A stretch of DNA of 6,490 nucleotides, from the NCBI GenBank assembly GCA_964388085.1, contig CAYLZW010000315.1:1-6490 (forward strand). The letters run 5' to 3'. Below the pieces are notes generated by a model. The model worked only from the letters and a program-made list of their open reading frames with translations, had not been told where the DNA came from and ran no database searches. This document shows positions 6,377-6,490 of the stretch, piece by piece. The translations under genes and the position numbers were made by a program. Within the stretch, counting starts at the first letter, position 1. Each line of letters opens with the position of its first letter. The stretch comes from CAYLZW01 sp964388085. GTDB lineage: Bacteria > Myxococcota > UBA727 > CAYLZW01.

Positions 6377-6439
6377 ACGGCGCGCATGCATTGTGGTCAG
6401 TCCCCGAGGGTGCGCGCTACGGTGCCCGCGAGGCGCGGT

Positions 6440-6490
6440 GTGACGAGCGATGCTCCCCCCGACGAGAAGAAGCCGCGCTGGCTGCTCAGC
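6440..6490 (+). CDS. Probable N terminus of an unidentified protein (3' truncated by window)
   Basis: From the GTG at 6440 the frame is open to the window end and reads VTSDAPPDEKKPRWLLS, a hydrophilic start turning into Trp/Leu, as often seen just before a first membrane segment. A weak GAGG (6430-6433) lies 6 nt upstream. The ATG at 6450 is in another frame and gives an Arg/Ser/Cys-rich peptide that looks like a shadow. The gene would be divergent from the exported protein gene, with 134 bp between the starts. No family can be named. Confidence 0.45.
   Translation, partial: MTSDAPPDEKKPRWLLS

Noticed and set aside
6306..6377. N-terminal extension of the exported protein to the ATG at 6377
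   Set aside because: The extension would bury the signal peptide behind 24 Arg/Pro-rich residues and would ignore the perfect AGGAGG placed for the GTG at 6305.

Overview
This window looks like a piece of a very GC-rich chromosome of a myxobacterium-like organism (Myxococcota, perhaps Polyangia or a relative). The reasons are the heavy G/C bias at third codon positions, frequent GTG starts, a Hanks-type kinase with the HRDISPQNVLVS catalytic loop typical of myxobacterial kinases, and an FHA/GAF/cyclase-type signalling protein next to it. This placement is inference from protein style; no marker gene is present.

Layout on the + strand: the last codons of an unidentified gene (3-92) overlap by 8 nt with a diacylglycerol/sphingosine-kinase-family lipid kinase (85-1071). 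A 107-bp gap with a possible promoter follows. Next comes a two-gene signalling unit: a 729-residue protein with FHA, GAF, long coiled coil and class III cyclase-like domain (1179-3368), then a 748-residue Ser/Thr protein kinase with a long Pro/Ala-rich tail (3436-5682). A 24-codon ORF (3365-3439) sits exactly between the two, overlapping each by 4 nt. A perfect 10-bp hairpin lies after the kinase. On the - strand, converging on it, is a small exported protein with a C-x4-C motif resembling the N-terminal domain of DsbD (5820-6305), with its own downstream hairpin. At the right edge a divergent + strand gene probably begins (6440-6490).

The likely functional core is the FHA protein plus the kinase. 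The FHA domain keeps its phosphothreonine-binding residues, so it could read threonines phosphorylated by the neighbouring kinase, either on the kinase tail or on its own N-terminal tail. The cyclase-like domain keeps the fold's landmarks but has lost both metal-binding aspartates and the usual catalytic asparagine. It is therefore probably a non-catalytic sensor or dimerisation module rather than a cAMP/cGMP synthase. This is the most interesting point in the window. Everything else looks like ordinary chromosomal content; I see no mobile elements, CRISPR arrays, rRNA or tRNA genes.
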